The translations under genes were made by a program, and so were the position numbers. Below the pieces are notes generated by a model, which searched no databases, was not told the DNA's origin, and saw only the letters and a list, made by a program, of their open reading frames with translations. DNA of 5,978 nucleotides from NCBI GenBank assembly GCA_027063215.1, contig JAMOSE010000170.1:1-5978 (forward strand), written 5' to 3'. The stretch is from Sulfurimonas sp. (GTDB taxonomy: Bacteria; Campylobacterota; Campylobacteria; Campylobacterales; Sulfurimonadaceae). Shown here piece after piece: positions 1-5,418 of the stretch (position 1 is the stretch's first letter; every line of letters begins with the position of its first letter).

Positions 1-611
1 ATCTCTTTTACCATTTGTGGTGTAAGTTGATTGAGTCTAGACTCTATGACACTCTCTATTGAGTTGAGTAGATCATCACTCAGTTCTGATTTTTGTAAGT
101 GTTGTTGCAGTGTTGCATTAAATGCTTCAGAGTTTACTATCTTGATTACTGCTGAACGCATCTTTTGAGAGAAAGGTTCACGCAATCCTTCTAGTGCCTC
201 TTCTCCTCCAAACATTCCAAGCATTCCACCAAATGAAGACTCCATAACAGTTTTAGAAAGGGCATCAAAAGCAGGTGAGAAGTCTGTTTCTTCTATGATG
301 GGTGCAAGATGAAGTTTTTTTTCCTCTTTTGCAAAGAAGTTTTGGAGTTGTTCTTTTGTAAAAAACTCTTCCATCATTAAATTTTTTATAGCTTTTTTAA
401 AAGCTTCAAATCGAGAAGGAATAACACCTGAGCCGTACAGAAATGGAACTTTTTCAAAAAGCATATGGATAGCCAGTTGATTTGTTATGGCACCTGATAG
501 TGCAAAAAGACCGGTATATAAAAAGAACTCTTTATAAACAGGAAGGAAAAAAGAGAGCATAATCAGTAAAAGTGCCATTAGATTTGTTATAAAGCTTTTA
601 TTTAGTTGCAA
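1..611 (-). CDS. DUF445 family membrane protein, N-terminal part (runs off left edge)
   Basis: The frame is open from a TTG start to the window edge, giving 203 codons with no stop; the C-terminus lies outside. The protein opens with a hydrophobic segment (about residues 7-25) and a second one (about 29-51) that contains GAITNQLAIHMLF at 40-52, followed by YGSGVIPSRF at 59-68. That glycine/Asn-x-Leu-Ala-Ile pattern next to a pore-side proline/glycine stretch is the signature of DUF445 (YheB/YjiN-like) proteins as I know them. The rest of the visible part is a charged helical region rich in Glu, Gln and Lys, as expected for this family. The function of DUF445 is not established; it is an inner-membrane protein. 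TTG is chosen because AAGGAG lies seven bases upstream (619-624) and no ATG gives a comparable site: the first in-frame ATG (codon 12) would remove half of the first hydrophobic segment. The gene diverges from the 159-aa gene. The family call is firm; the function is unknown. Confidence 0.88.
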   Translation of the reverse strand, partial: MQLNKSFITNLMALLLIMLSFFLPVYKEFFLYTGLFALSGAITNQLAIHMLFEKVPFLYGSGVIPSRFEAFKKAIKNLMMEEFFTKEQLQNFFAKEEKKLHLAPIIEETDFSPAFDALSKTVMESSFGGMLGMFGGEEALEGLREPFSQKMRSAVIKIVNSEAFNATLQQHLQKSELSDDLLNSIESVIESRLNQLTPQMVKE

Positions 612-618
612 AATATAT

Positions 619-624
619 CTCCTT
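619..624 (-). promoter_or_regulatory. Strong ribosome binding site fixing a TTG start
   Basis: Read on the minus strand this is AAGGAG, seven bases before the TTG at 609-611. It is the best Shine-Dalgarno match in the window and is the reason for choosing the rare TTG start of the DUF445 gene. Confidence 0.8.
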
Positions 625-636
625 TTTAAAAATGAA

Positions 637-642
637 ATTATA
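637..642 (-). promoter_or_regulatory. Predicted -10 box for the DUF445 gene
   Basis: The minus strand reads TATAAT, a perfect -10 consensus. Transcription would start near 630 and give a leader of about 19 bases that includes the AAGGAG site. No clear -35 box is visible, which is usual in Campylobacterota, where the housekeeping sigma factor relies mainly on the -10. The hexamer overlaps the predicted plus-strand -10 at 641-646. Confidence 0.5.
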
Positions 643-646
643 TACT
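641..646 (+). promoter_or_regulatory. Predicted -10 box for the 159-aa gene
   Basis: TATACT matches the -10 consensus at five of six positions. A start near 653 would give a leader of about 19 bases before the ATG at 672. It shares bases 641-642 with the opposing minus-strand -10 box. Confidence 0.42.
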
Positions 647-671
647 ATCAAAATTAAAAAAAGATGGAATA

Positions 672-1151
672 ATGATGATAAAACAAGAGAGTTATGAATT
701 ATTTGAGCGTGCAGATTTAGATACTATTGTAAATGTACTTGATAAAGAGTTACAGACAAGAAATGAGTCTCCTTTTTGGAAAGATAAGGTCATTCCTTTT
801 TCTCGTGCCATTTTGTCTGTTCTTATCCCTTTGCGTGAGATGGATCTGCTCTTTACACCTGAAGGAAAATATACCAAAAAATTAACTCCGGAGCTCTTTT
901 TAGAGTGGAGTGATTTTTTAAGTTTAAAAACATTGGCATTTACACTTGCAAAGTCTAATGAGGCAGGTGTATTGTTACGTACATCACTTCAAGAGGAGCA
1001 ATGTAGAGAGTATAGAGTAATAGATCTGAAATTTTTAGGTGAATATTTATCACTTTATACGGTTAATTTAGAGCGTGAAGATCTTGATTTTCCTATTGCA
1101 AACTATAATCTACATCAGGGTGTGAGTAATGTTATTAAGTCTTTGCTCTAA
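672..1151 (+). CDS. Conserved-looking hypothetical protein, 159 aa
   Basis: I do not recognise this protein. It has no signal peptide, no clear membrane helix and a single cysteine (in EEQCREYR, about residue 111). The N-terminal third is acidic and helical. Residues about 34-55 read SPFWKDKVIPFSRAILSVLI, then PLRE. This loosely resembles the FW-x-x-(R/K)-A...LxxLRD stretch of TraD/IcmO-type type IV coupling proteins, but there is no ATPase domain and no conjugation gene nearby, so I do not transfer that function. Tandem ATGs lie at 672 and 675. The only purine-rich site (TGGA, ending at 668) is three bases from the first and six from the second, so translation may start at 675. The gene diverges from DUF445 and converges with the rhodanese unit, overlapping its last gene by four bases. 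It is probably cytoplasmic and transcribed alone. Confidence 0.82.
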   Translation: MMIKQESYELFERADLDTIVNVLDKELQTRNESPFWKDKVIPFSRAILSVLIPLREMDLLFTPEGKYTKKLTPELFLEWSDFLSLKTLAFTLAKSNEAGVLLRTSLQEEQCREYRVIDLKFLGEYLSLYTVNLEREDLDFPIANYNLHQGVSNVIKSLL

Positions 1152-1264
1152 TAAAAAATAGAGTAGAGAAAGAGCCACAGTAAAAAGACAATAAAACCTA
1201 ACAGTGCAAATGTTATTGCAAGTCGCACTGTTAGATAAAAAAGAAATTTTAACCAGCTTGGCAT
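1148..1264 (-). CDS. Small predicted single-pass membrane protein, 38 aa
   Basis: This short frame starts MPSWLKFLFYLTVR and continues as one hydrophobic helix (about residues 15-37) ending in LFLYSIFY. The ATG overlaps the rhodanese stop by one base (TAATG), a layout typical of translational coupling, and no separate Shine-Dalgarno site is visible. The stop falls four bases inside the end of the convergent 159-aa gene, so the frame fills the gap between the two longer genes. Lys6 and Arg14 lie before the core of the helix, suggesting the N-terminus faces the cytoplasm. A caution is that AT-rich DNA easily encodes Phe/Leu/Ile-rich frames, so hydrophobicity alone is weak evidence; the start/stop geometry, two tryptophans and the lack of any other use for the space make it likely. 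I know of no named family. A role with the exported rhodanese is inferred from position only. Confidence 0.55.
   Translation of the reverse strand: MPSWLKFLFYLTVRLAITFALLGFIVFLLWLFLYSIFY
1198..1234. repeat. Perfect 10-bp inverted repeat, 17-base loop
   Basis: CTAACAGTGC (1198-1207) and GCACTGTTAG (1225-1234) are exact reverse complements. The repeat lies inside the predicted 38-aa gene and between two convergent transcripts. On the minus strand the stem is followed by GTTTTATTGTCTTTTT, which is T-rich but interrupted; on the plus strand ATAAAAAAG follows, with no T run. It could be a weak terminator for the rhodanese unit, a structure in the mRNA, or chance. The large loop and broken T run make a classical intrinsic terminator doubtful. 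Confidence 0.6.
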
Positions 1265-1659
1265 TATTTGTAATCAACCGGCTTAATGCCAAGTTTTTGT
1301 GTTGCATACATCATACCACCTTTTAGATTGATGACATTGTAGTGCAACTCTTTTGCAAGCCATGGTCCAACCATAGAGGTTCTACTTCCGGTTCTACAGA
1401 TAATTGCGAAAGGTTTTTTTGTATCTACTTTTGTGTTGAGTTCATGGAGAAACTTATTGACATCATATTTTCCTCTTTCATCAAAAAATGTAATGGGAAT
1501 TGCATTGTTTAGTATGCCTGTTTCTTTCCATTCACCTGCAGTTCTTATATCTACAATCGGGATGCCTGATTGTAAAAGATCTTGCGTAAGATATTCACTT
1601 TTATAATCGCCAAAGAGTGAAACAGCCAAAAGTATTACTGTTAAAATAATTTTTTTCAA
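1264..1659 (-). CDS. Exported single-domain rhodanese-like sulfurtransferase
   Basis: Starting from the TTG at 1657-1659 the protein has 131 residues: a Sec signal peptide (MKKIILTVILLAVSLFG, 1-17) and then one rhodanese domain. The landmarks are IVDIRTAGEW (about 35-44), the active-site loop CRTGSR with the catalytic cysteine at 88, and the C-terminal NLKGGMMYA. Rhodaneses carry sulfur as a cysteine persulfide; a periplasmic one fits a sulfur-metabolising bacterium, but its donor and acceptor cannot be read from sequence. An in-frame ATG four codons upstream (1669-1671) would give 135 aa. I prefer TTG because GGAG lies six bases before it, the ATG has no such site, and the predicted promoter leaves the ATG only about eight bases of leader. 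The shorter peptide also matches the 16-residue signal of the MscS gene in this window. The 38-aa membrane protein follows with a one-base overlap. Confidence 0.93.
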   Translation of the reverse strand: MKKIILTVILLAVSLFGDYKSEYLTQDLLQSGIPIVDIRTAGEWKETGILNNAIPITFFDERGKYDVNKFLHELNTKVDTKKPFAIICRTGSRTSMVGPWLAKELHYNVINLKGGMMYATQKLGIKPVDYK

Positions 1660-1665
1660 ATTTTT

Positions 1666-1669
1666 CTCC
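1666..1669 (-). promoter_or_regulatory. Ribosome binding site favouring the TTG start of the rhodanese gene
   Basis: The minus strand reads ATGGAGAAAAATTTG. The GGAG core lies inside the first two codons of the ATG-started frame and six bases before the TTG. That geometry points to TTG as the main start. Confidence 0.5.
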
Positions 1670-1681
1670 ATTTTTTAAGTG

Positions 1682-1687
1682 TATAAT
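1682..1687 (+). promoter_or_regulatory. Predicted -10 box for the 123-aa gene
   Basis: This is a perfect TATAAT. Transcription would start near 1694, giving a leader of about 23 bases that holds AGGA (1708-1711) five bases before the ATG at 1717. It overlaps the opposing -10 box. Confidence 0.55.
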
Positions 1688-1691
1688 TATA
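1686..1691 (-). promoter_or_regulatory. Predicted -10 box for the rhodanese unit
   Basis: The minus strand reads TATAAT. Together with the plus-strand box it forms the 10-bp palindrome TATAATTATA (1682-1691). Transcription would start near 1679, about 20 bases before the TTG start but only about 8 before the upstream ATG. Confidence 0.52.
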
Positions 1692-1716
1692 ACTACAATA
1701 TTTAAACAGGATTATA

Positions 1717-2088
1717 ATGGCAGCATCAAAAAAAGCTATAGAAAATTCAAACAGATTACGTTACGTAAGAGCATTGGAACGTTTTCACAAGAGTATCATA
1801 TCGTATCTCAGTAATCATGATGAGTTAACAAAAGAGCGTTATATTAAAAAGATTGATAATGCTTTGCGTGTTTATAATCGCGTAGAAGAGATAGCTCTTT
1901 ATAAAGGTGAGCTTCAGGATCTGCAAAAACTTGTCAGAAAGATGATAGCCTACAAAGAGAGTGATACGGATATAGACAATATAAAAGAAGATTTGCTTTA
2001 CAGCTCAAATCAGCTTGATAAAAGTAAAAATGCAAAAAGGTATAAAAAGGACAAACACTCCAAATCCAAATATGAAGAGTGGGAATAA
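1717..2088 (+). CDS. Charged helical hypothetical protein, 123 aa
   Basis: I do not recognise a family. The protein is almost entirely charged and predicted helical, with no cysteine, no signal peptide and no membrane segment, so it should be cytoplasmic. Residues 1-95 alternate Lys/Arg/Glu with Leu/Ile in a pattern compatible with a helical bundle or short coiled coil (for example RVEEIALYKGELQDLQKLVR, about 55-74). From about residue 101 the chain becomes a hydrophilic tail rich in Lys and Ser (KSKNAKRYKKDKHSKSK) ending in acidic YEEWE; such tails are often disordered and may contact nucleic acid or acidic partners, though nothing here proves that. The start has AGGA five bases upstream. 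The gene diverges from the rhodanese and is followed after 65 bases by gdhA, which appears to have its own promoter. Confidence 0.85.
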   Translation: MAASKKAIENSNRLRYVRALERFHKSIISYLSNHDELTKERYIKKIDNALRVYNRVEEIALYKGELQDLQKLVRKMIAYKESDTDIDNIKEDLLYSSNQLDKSKNAKRYKKDKHSKSKYEEWE

Positions 2089-2104
2089 AGATTTAAAAGA
2101 ATTG

Positions 2105-2113
2105 TGGTACAAT
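2105..2113 (+). promoter_or_regulatory. Predicted extended -10 promoter of gdhA
   Basis: TGG-TACAAT fits an extended -10 (TGn followed by a five-of-six match to TATAAT). A start near 2120 leaves a leader of about 34 bases with AAGGA (2144-2148) five bases before the ATG at 2154. It would also drive the channel gene behind gdhA. Confidence 0.45.
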
Positions 2114-2153
2114 TTAAGAATCATACATTATTATTAAAAATAGAAGGAATAGC

Positions 2154-3509
2154 ATGACAATAGCAGAACAAGAGATAAAGAGATTTGAGAATCATAATTG
2201 TGCGGAAGATGGCGTTTTTTATCAGGCAATGGAAGAGGTTATCTACTCCATTGCACCACTACTGGAATCTGATAAAAAATATACAAAATATGCAATTATG
2301 AAGCGTTTGGTTGTTCCTGATCGTATTATCAAGTTTAAAGTGACGTGGTTGGATGACAATAATAATATTCAAGTAAATACTGGATACCGTGTTCAATTTA
2401 ACAATGCACTTGGACCGTACAAAGGGGGTCTTCGTTTTCATCCGACTGTGAATGAGGGAGTTTTAAAGTTTTTAGGTTTTGAGCAAATTTTGAAAAATTC
2501 GTTAACCGGTTTGCCAATAGGCGGAGCAAAAGGGGGCAGTGATTTTGATCCAAAAGGAAAAAGTGATTTTGAAGTTATGAAATTTTGTTCTGCATTTATG
2601 ACTGAGCTTCATAAATATATTGGTCCAAGAATGGATGTTCCTGCCGGAGATATTGGTGTCGGAGGTCGTGAGATAGCATATCTTTTTGGTGTGTATAAAA
2701 AAATTACATCAACTTATGAGGGTGTTTTAACAGGAAAACCTTTCTTTTTTGGTGGCTCATTAATGCGTCCTGAAGCAACTGGTTACGGAGCTGTTTATTT
2801 TACAGAAAGTATGCTGGAAATTGAGCAAAAAGAGCCATTGGATGGGAAGATTTGTGTTGTTAGCGGTGCTGGAAATGTTGCTACGCATGCTATTGAAAAA
2901 TTACTGCAAATTGGAGCAATTCCTGTAACTTGTTCAGATTCAAGTGGAACTATTTATGATTCACGTGGTATAGATGTAGAGCTTTTAAAAGATATTAAAC
3001 TTAATAAACGTCAATCTTTGACTGAGTATGCAAAAAGACACCCGGAGGCAAAATATATTCCTGTTTCAGAGTACCCAGAAAATGGTCATGCTGTTTGGGA
3101 TATACCTTGTTATGCAGCATTTCCATGTGCTACACAAAATGAACTTACAGAACTTGATGCACAAAATCTTATCCAAAATGGTTGTGTCAGTGTAACAGAG
3201 GGTGCAAATATGCCATCAACTCCACAAGCTATTGCACTTTTGCAATCACATAATGTCTGTTTTGCTCCGGCAAAAGCTGCTAATGCAGGTGGTGTTGTAG
3301 TAAGTGAATTTGAAATGAGTCAAAATGCTTCTATGAGTCGTTGGAGCTTTGAAAAAGTTGATGAAAAATTAAAAGATACTATGCAAAAGATCTGTAAAAG
3401 AGTAGCACTTACTGCAAAAGATTATGGAGTAGAAGGTAATTATGTAGATGGTGCAAATATTGCCGGATTTAAAAAAGTTGCAGATGCGATGATCGCTGAA
3501 GGAATTTAA
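2154..3509 (+). CDS. gdhA: Glutamate dehydrogenase, NADP-type, hexameric class
   Basis: The enzyme reversibly aminates 2-oxoglutarate with ammonium to glutamate in the cytoplasm. At 451 aa it has the usual length of the small hexameric GDHs. The substrate domain shows GPYKGGLRFHP (Lys90), ILKNSLTG (Lys114), the signature PIGGAKGGSDFDP with catalytic Lys126, and DVPAGDIGVGGRE with Asp166. These match the Lys89/Lys113/Lys125/Asp165 set known from Clostridium symbiosum GDH, shifted by one. The nucleotide-binding domain has VSGAGNVA (236-243) and then SDSSGTIYD (261-269), the wording seen in NADP-dependent, biosynthetic enzymes such as that of E. coli, so NADPH is the likely cofactor. NAGGVVVSEFEMSQN (377-391) completes the active site with Ser384. 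All key residues are present and nothing looks broken. AAGGA lies five bases before the ATG. The mechanosensitive channel gene starts three bases after the stop and is probably co-transcribed. Confidence 0.97.
   Translation: MTIAEQEIKRFENHNCAEDGVFYQAMEEVIYSIAPLLESDKKYTKYAIMKRLVVPDRIIKFKVTWLDDNNNIQVNTGYRVQFNNALGPYKGGLRFHPTVNEGVLKFLGFEQILKNSLTGLPIGGAKGGSDFDPKGKSDFEVMKFCSAFMTELHKYIGPRMDVPAGDIGVGGREIAYLFGVYKKITSTYEGVLTGKPFFFGGSLMRPEATGYGAVYFTESMLEIEQKEPLDGKICVVSGAGNVATHAIEKLLQIGAIPVTCSDSSGTIYDSRGIDVELLKDIKLNKRQSLTEYAKRHPEAKYIPVSEYPENGHAVWDIPCYAAFPCATQNELTELDAQNLIQNGCVSVTEGANMPSTPQAIALLQSHNVCFAPAKAANAGGVVVSEFEMSQNASMSRWSFEKVDEKLKDTMQKICKRVALTAKDYGVEGNYVDGANIAGFKKVADAMIAEGI
3499..3503 (+). promoter_or_regulatory. 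Ribosome binding site of the channel gene, inside the end of gdhA
   Basis: AAGGA lies in the last codons of gdhA, nine bases before the ATG at 3513. This supports translation of the channel from the gdhA transcript and confirms that start. Confidence 0.6.
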
Positions 3510-3512
3510 TAT

Positions 3513-5354
3513 ATGCGTTTTTTAGTTGTTCTTCTTTTTTGTACACTTTCACTTTTTGCAGAAGTGCAAAGTGTAAAATATTCGGATTTTATTGATAAAC
3601 AGATTCAACTAATTTATGCAATGAATGATGCAAATCTTTCACAGGAAAAAGCTTCAGAACTTGTTAAAGAACAAGAGAAGCTATATGAAAATGAGCTGTA
3701 TAAGTTAATGTCCGATAAGACTTATTACATTAACAATCTCAAAGATTTTAGTTCTGAAATATTTTCACTCAAAAAAATCATATCTATCAATAAAAGAGCT
3801 GGAAACAGATATGCAGTCATTCGGGATGAAGTACAGATAAAATCTTATTTGATTCTTAGAAATATGAACATGCTTATAAAAAAAACTTTAGAAGCACTTG
3901 ATACAAAGACAATAGGGCAGTTTGAAGATAAACTCAATAAACTTGCTTCACAAAATCAAAAACAGTTGGCAGAAATTGTAAAAAATAGTGATTCGTATGC
4001 GAAAATACTTACAATTGAAAGCAGTTCTAAAGTTTTAAAAGTAGCTAAAAATAATATTCGAGAGTTTTATGCGCTTCAAGAGATCGATAGTGATATGATA
4101 GCGTATCTCTATAACTTTGAAGAGATGATGTATCGACTGAATAAGTTTTCAAAGTATCATTTGATTAAACCGGTTGTATTTATCAACTCATTAGATATTG
4201 TTCAGGTTTTAGATAAGTTTTTAAATCCATTAGATCTTAGTGTTATTAAACTTGTTATTATTATTTTTCTAATATTACTTATCTATACACTCCGTAAACT
4301 TTTTTATATTGCCTTGGAAAAATATCTTATTAACAGTGATTATTTAAGTGATTATGCAGAAGATATTTTACTGAGAACGAAAAAGAGTGTAGAGGTTTTG
4401 ATCATAACCATTAATGTAAATATGGTTGTTTATGTCTATAATAATTTTAGTAGTATCGATTATACAAATAAATTTTTTAATATTATTTATACAATGATAA
4501 TAACGTATATCTTTTACATTGTTATTAATACAATTGCTGCACATAATTTAGAAAAGTTTGCAAAAGATAAAACTACGGTCAAAGGTGATTTAATTAATGT
4601 TGGAATTAAAATTGTTAACTTCTTTATCTTTACCATAGGTTTAATTATAATTTTATATTTTGGAGGTGTCAATCTTACTGCACTGCTTTCTGGTCTGGGT
4701 ATTGGGGGTTTTGCTGTTGCATTTGCAGCTAAAGATACAATTTCTAACTTTTTTGGAACACTCTCTATTCTTTTTTCCGATGTCTTTTCACAAGGAGACT
4801 GGATAGAGATAGATGGACGTGAGGGAACAGTTGTTGAAATAGGGCTTCGTGTAACAACTATTCGTACATTTGATAATGCACTTATTGCTATTCCCAACGG
4901 AACATTTGCCTCTAATGATATTAAAAACTGGAACAAACGAAAAATAGGACGTCGAATTAAAATGCGGCTTGGTGTAAAATATGATTCTAAAAGAGAAAAT
5001 ATTAATAAGGCTATTGTTGAGATTCGTGAGATGTTGCAAAAGCATCCTGATATTGCAACACAAAATACAAAATATGAGCATATTAGACAAAAGCGAGGAC
5101 GTGTTGCCAAGATCGTATCTAAAGATGATCTTGAGGGTATCAAACGGACGCTCTTAGTCTATCTTGATGAATTTTCAGATTCAAGTATAAACATTTTGCT
5201 GTATTGTTTTTCAAAATCAGTCGTTTGGGAAGAGTGGTTGGCTACAAAGCAAGATGTTATGGAAAAAATTATGGAGATTTTTGAGAGAAATAATCTTGAA
5301 TTTGCATTTCCTTCTCTTTCTATTTATGATGAAACTAAAAATCTTGATAAATAG
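3513..5354 (+). CDS. MscS-family mechanosensitive ion channel with periplasmic N-terminal domain
   Basis: This inner-membrane channel should open under membrane tension and release small solutes. The 613-aa chain starts with a Sec signal peptide (1-16, ending SLFA), followed by a helical, probably periplasmic domain (about 17-235) rich in Lys, Glu and Gln. Predicted membrane helices lie at about 244-264, 292-310, 324-344 and 363-384. The pore helix follows at 387-420 with GLGIGGFAVAFAAKDTISNF, the glycine/alanine-packed TM3 of MscS. The beta domain runs from QGDWIEIDGREGTVVEIGLR (427-446) through RTFDNALIAIPNGTF, and the chain ends with FPSLSIYDE, the usual MscS C-terminal strand. It is about twice the length of E. 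coli MscS and resembles the long channels of Campylobacter and Helicobacter. Between 520 and 545 a basic stretch (KRGRVAKIVSKDD) enlarges the C-terminal domain. Three bases separate it from gdhA. Confidence 0.93.
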   Translation: MRFLVVLLFCTLSLFAEVQSVKYSDFIDKQIQLIYAMNDANLSQEKASELVKEQEKLYENELYKLMSDKTYYINNLKDFSSEIFSLKKIISINKRAGNRYAVIRDEVQIKSYLILRNMNMLIKKTLEALDTKTIGQFEDKLNKLASQNQKQLAEIVKNSDSYAKILTIESSSKVLKVAKNNIREFYALQEIDSDMIAYLYNFEEMMYRLNKFSKYHLIKPVVFINSLDIVQVLDKFLNPLDLSVIKLVIIIFLILLIYTLRKLFYIALEKYLINSDYLSDYAEDILLRTKKSVEVLIITINVNMVVYVYNNFSSIDYTNKFFNIIYTMIITYIFYIVINTIAAHNLEKFAKDKTTVKGDLINVGIKIVNFFIFTIGLIIILYFGGVNLTALLSGLGIGGFAVAFAAKDTISNFFGTLSILFSDVFSQGDWIEIDGREGTVVEIGLRVTTIRTFDNALIAIPNGTFASNDIKNWNKRKIGRRIKMRLGVKYDSKRENINKAIVEIREMLQKHPDIATQNTKYEHIRQKRGRVAKIVSKDDLEGIKRTLLVYLDEFSDSSINILLYCFSKSVVWEEWLATKQDVMEKIMEIFERNNLEFAFPSLSIYDETKNLDK

Positions 5355-5370
5355 TTCAATCTATTTTTAT
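5349..5370 (+). terminator. Possible weak AT-rich terminator after the channel gene
   Basis: AAATAG (5349-5354) and CTATTT (5361-5366) can pair around a six-base loop, and TTTAT follows. The stem is short and nearly all A-T, and its left arm includes the stop codon, so it is at best weak. No better terminator is visible before the next gene. Confidence 0.22.
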
Positions 5371-5377
5371 ACTTTTG

Positions 5378-5386
5378 TGATAAAAT
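5378..5386 (+). promoter_or_regulatory. Predicted extended -10 promoter of the ferredoxin gene
   Basis: TGA-TAAAAT is an extended -10 with a five-of-six match to TATAAT. It is preceded by the T-rich stretch usual for Campylobacterota promoters (TATTTTTATACTTTTG, 5362-5377). The leader would be about 26 bases. A second perfect TATAAT at 5400-5405 would leave only about seven bases of leader and is less likely to serve this start. Confidence 0.42.
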
Positions 5387-5418
5387 TATTAAAAATTTTT
5401 ATAATTGAAAGCTGAAAA

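Noticed and set aside
1110..1307. Minus-strand 65-codon frame between the 159-aa gene and the rhodanese
   Set aside because: It overlaps the rhodanese end and the 159-aa gene in the wrong frame and has no ribosome site. The 38-aa frame in the same stretch has a far better start/stop fit.
2102..2120. Possible sigma-54 promoter before gdhA
   Set aside because: TGGTAC resembles the -24 element, but no TTGC-type -12 element follows at the required distance; the extended -10 reading is better.
4514..5143. Long minus-strand open frame (209 codons) within the channel gene
   Set aside because: It lies wholly antisense to the conserved MscS pore and beta domain, has no ribosome site, and its composition (Ser/Ile/Pro-rich) fits a mirror of the real frame.
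5390..5401. 12-bp palindrome TAAAAATTTTTA before the ferredoxin gene
   Set aside because: It is made only of A and T runs in a very AT-rich spacer, so it is expected by chance and cannot form a stable hairpin with a usable loop.
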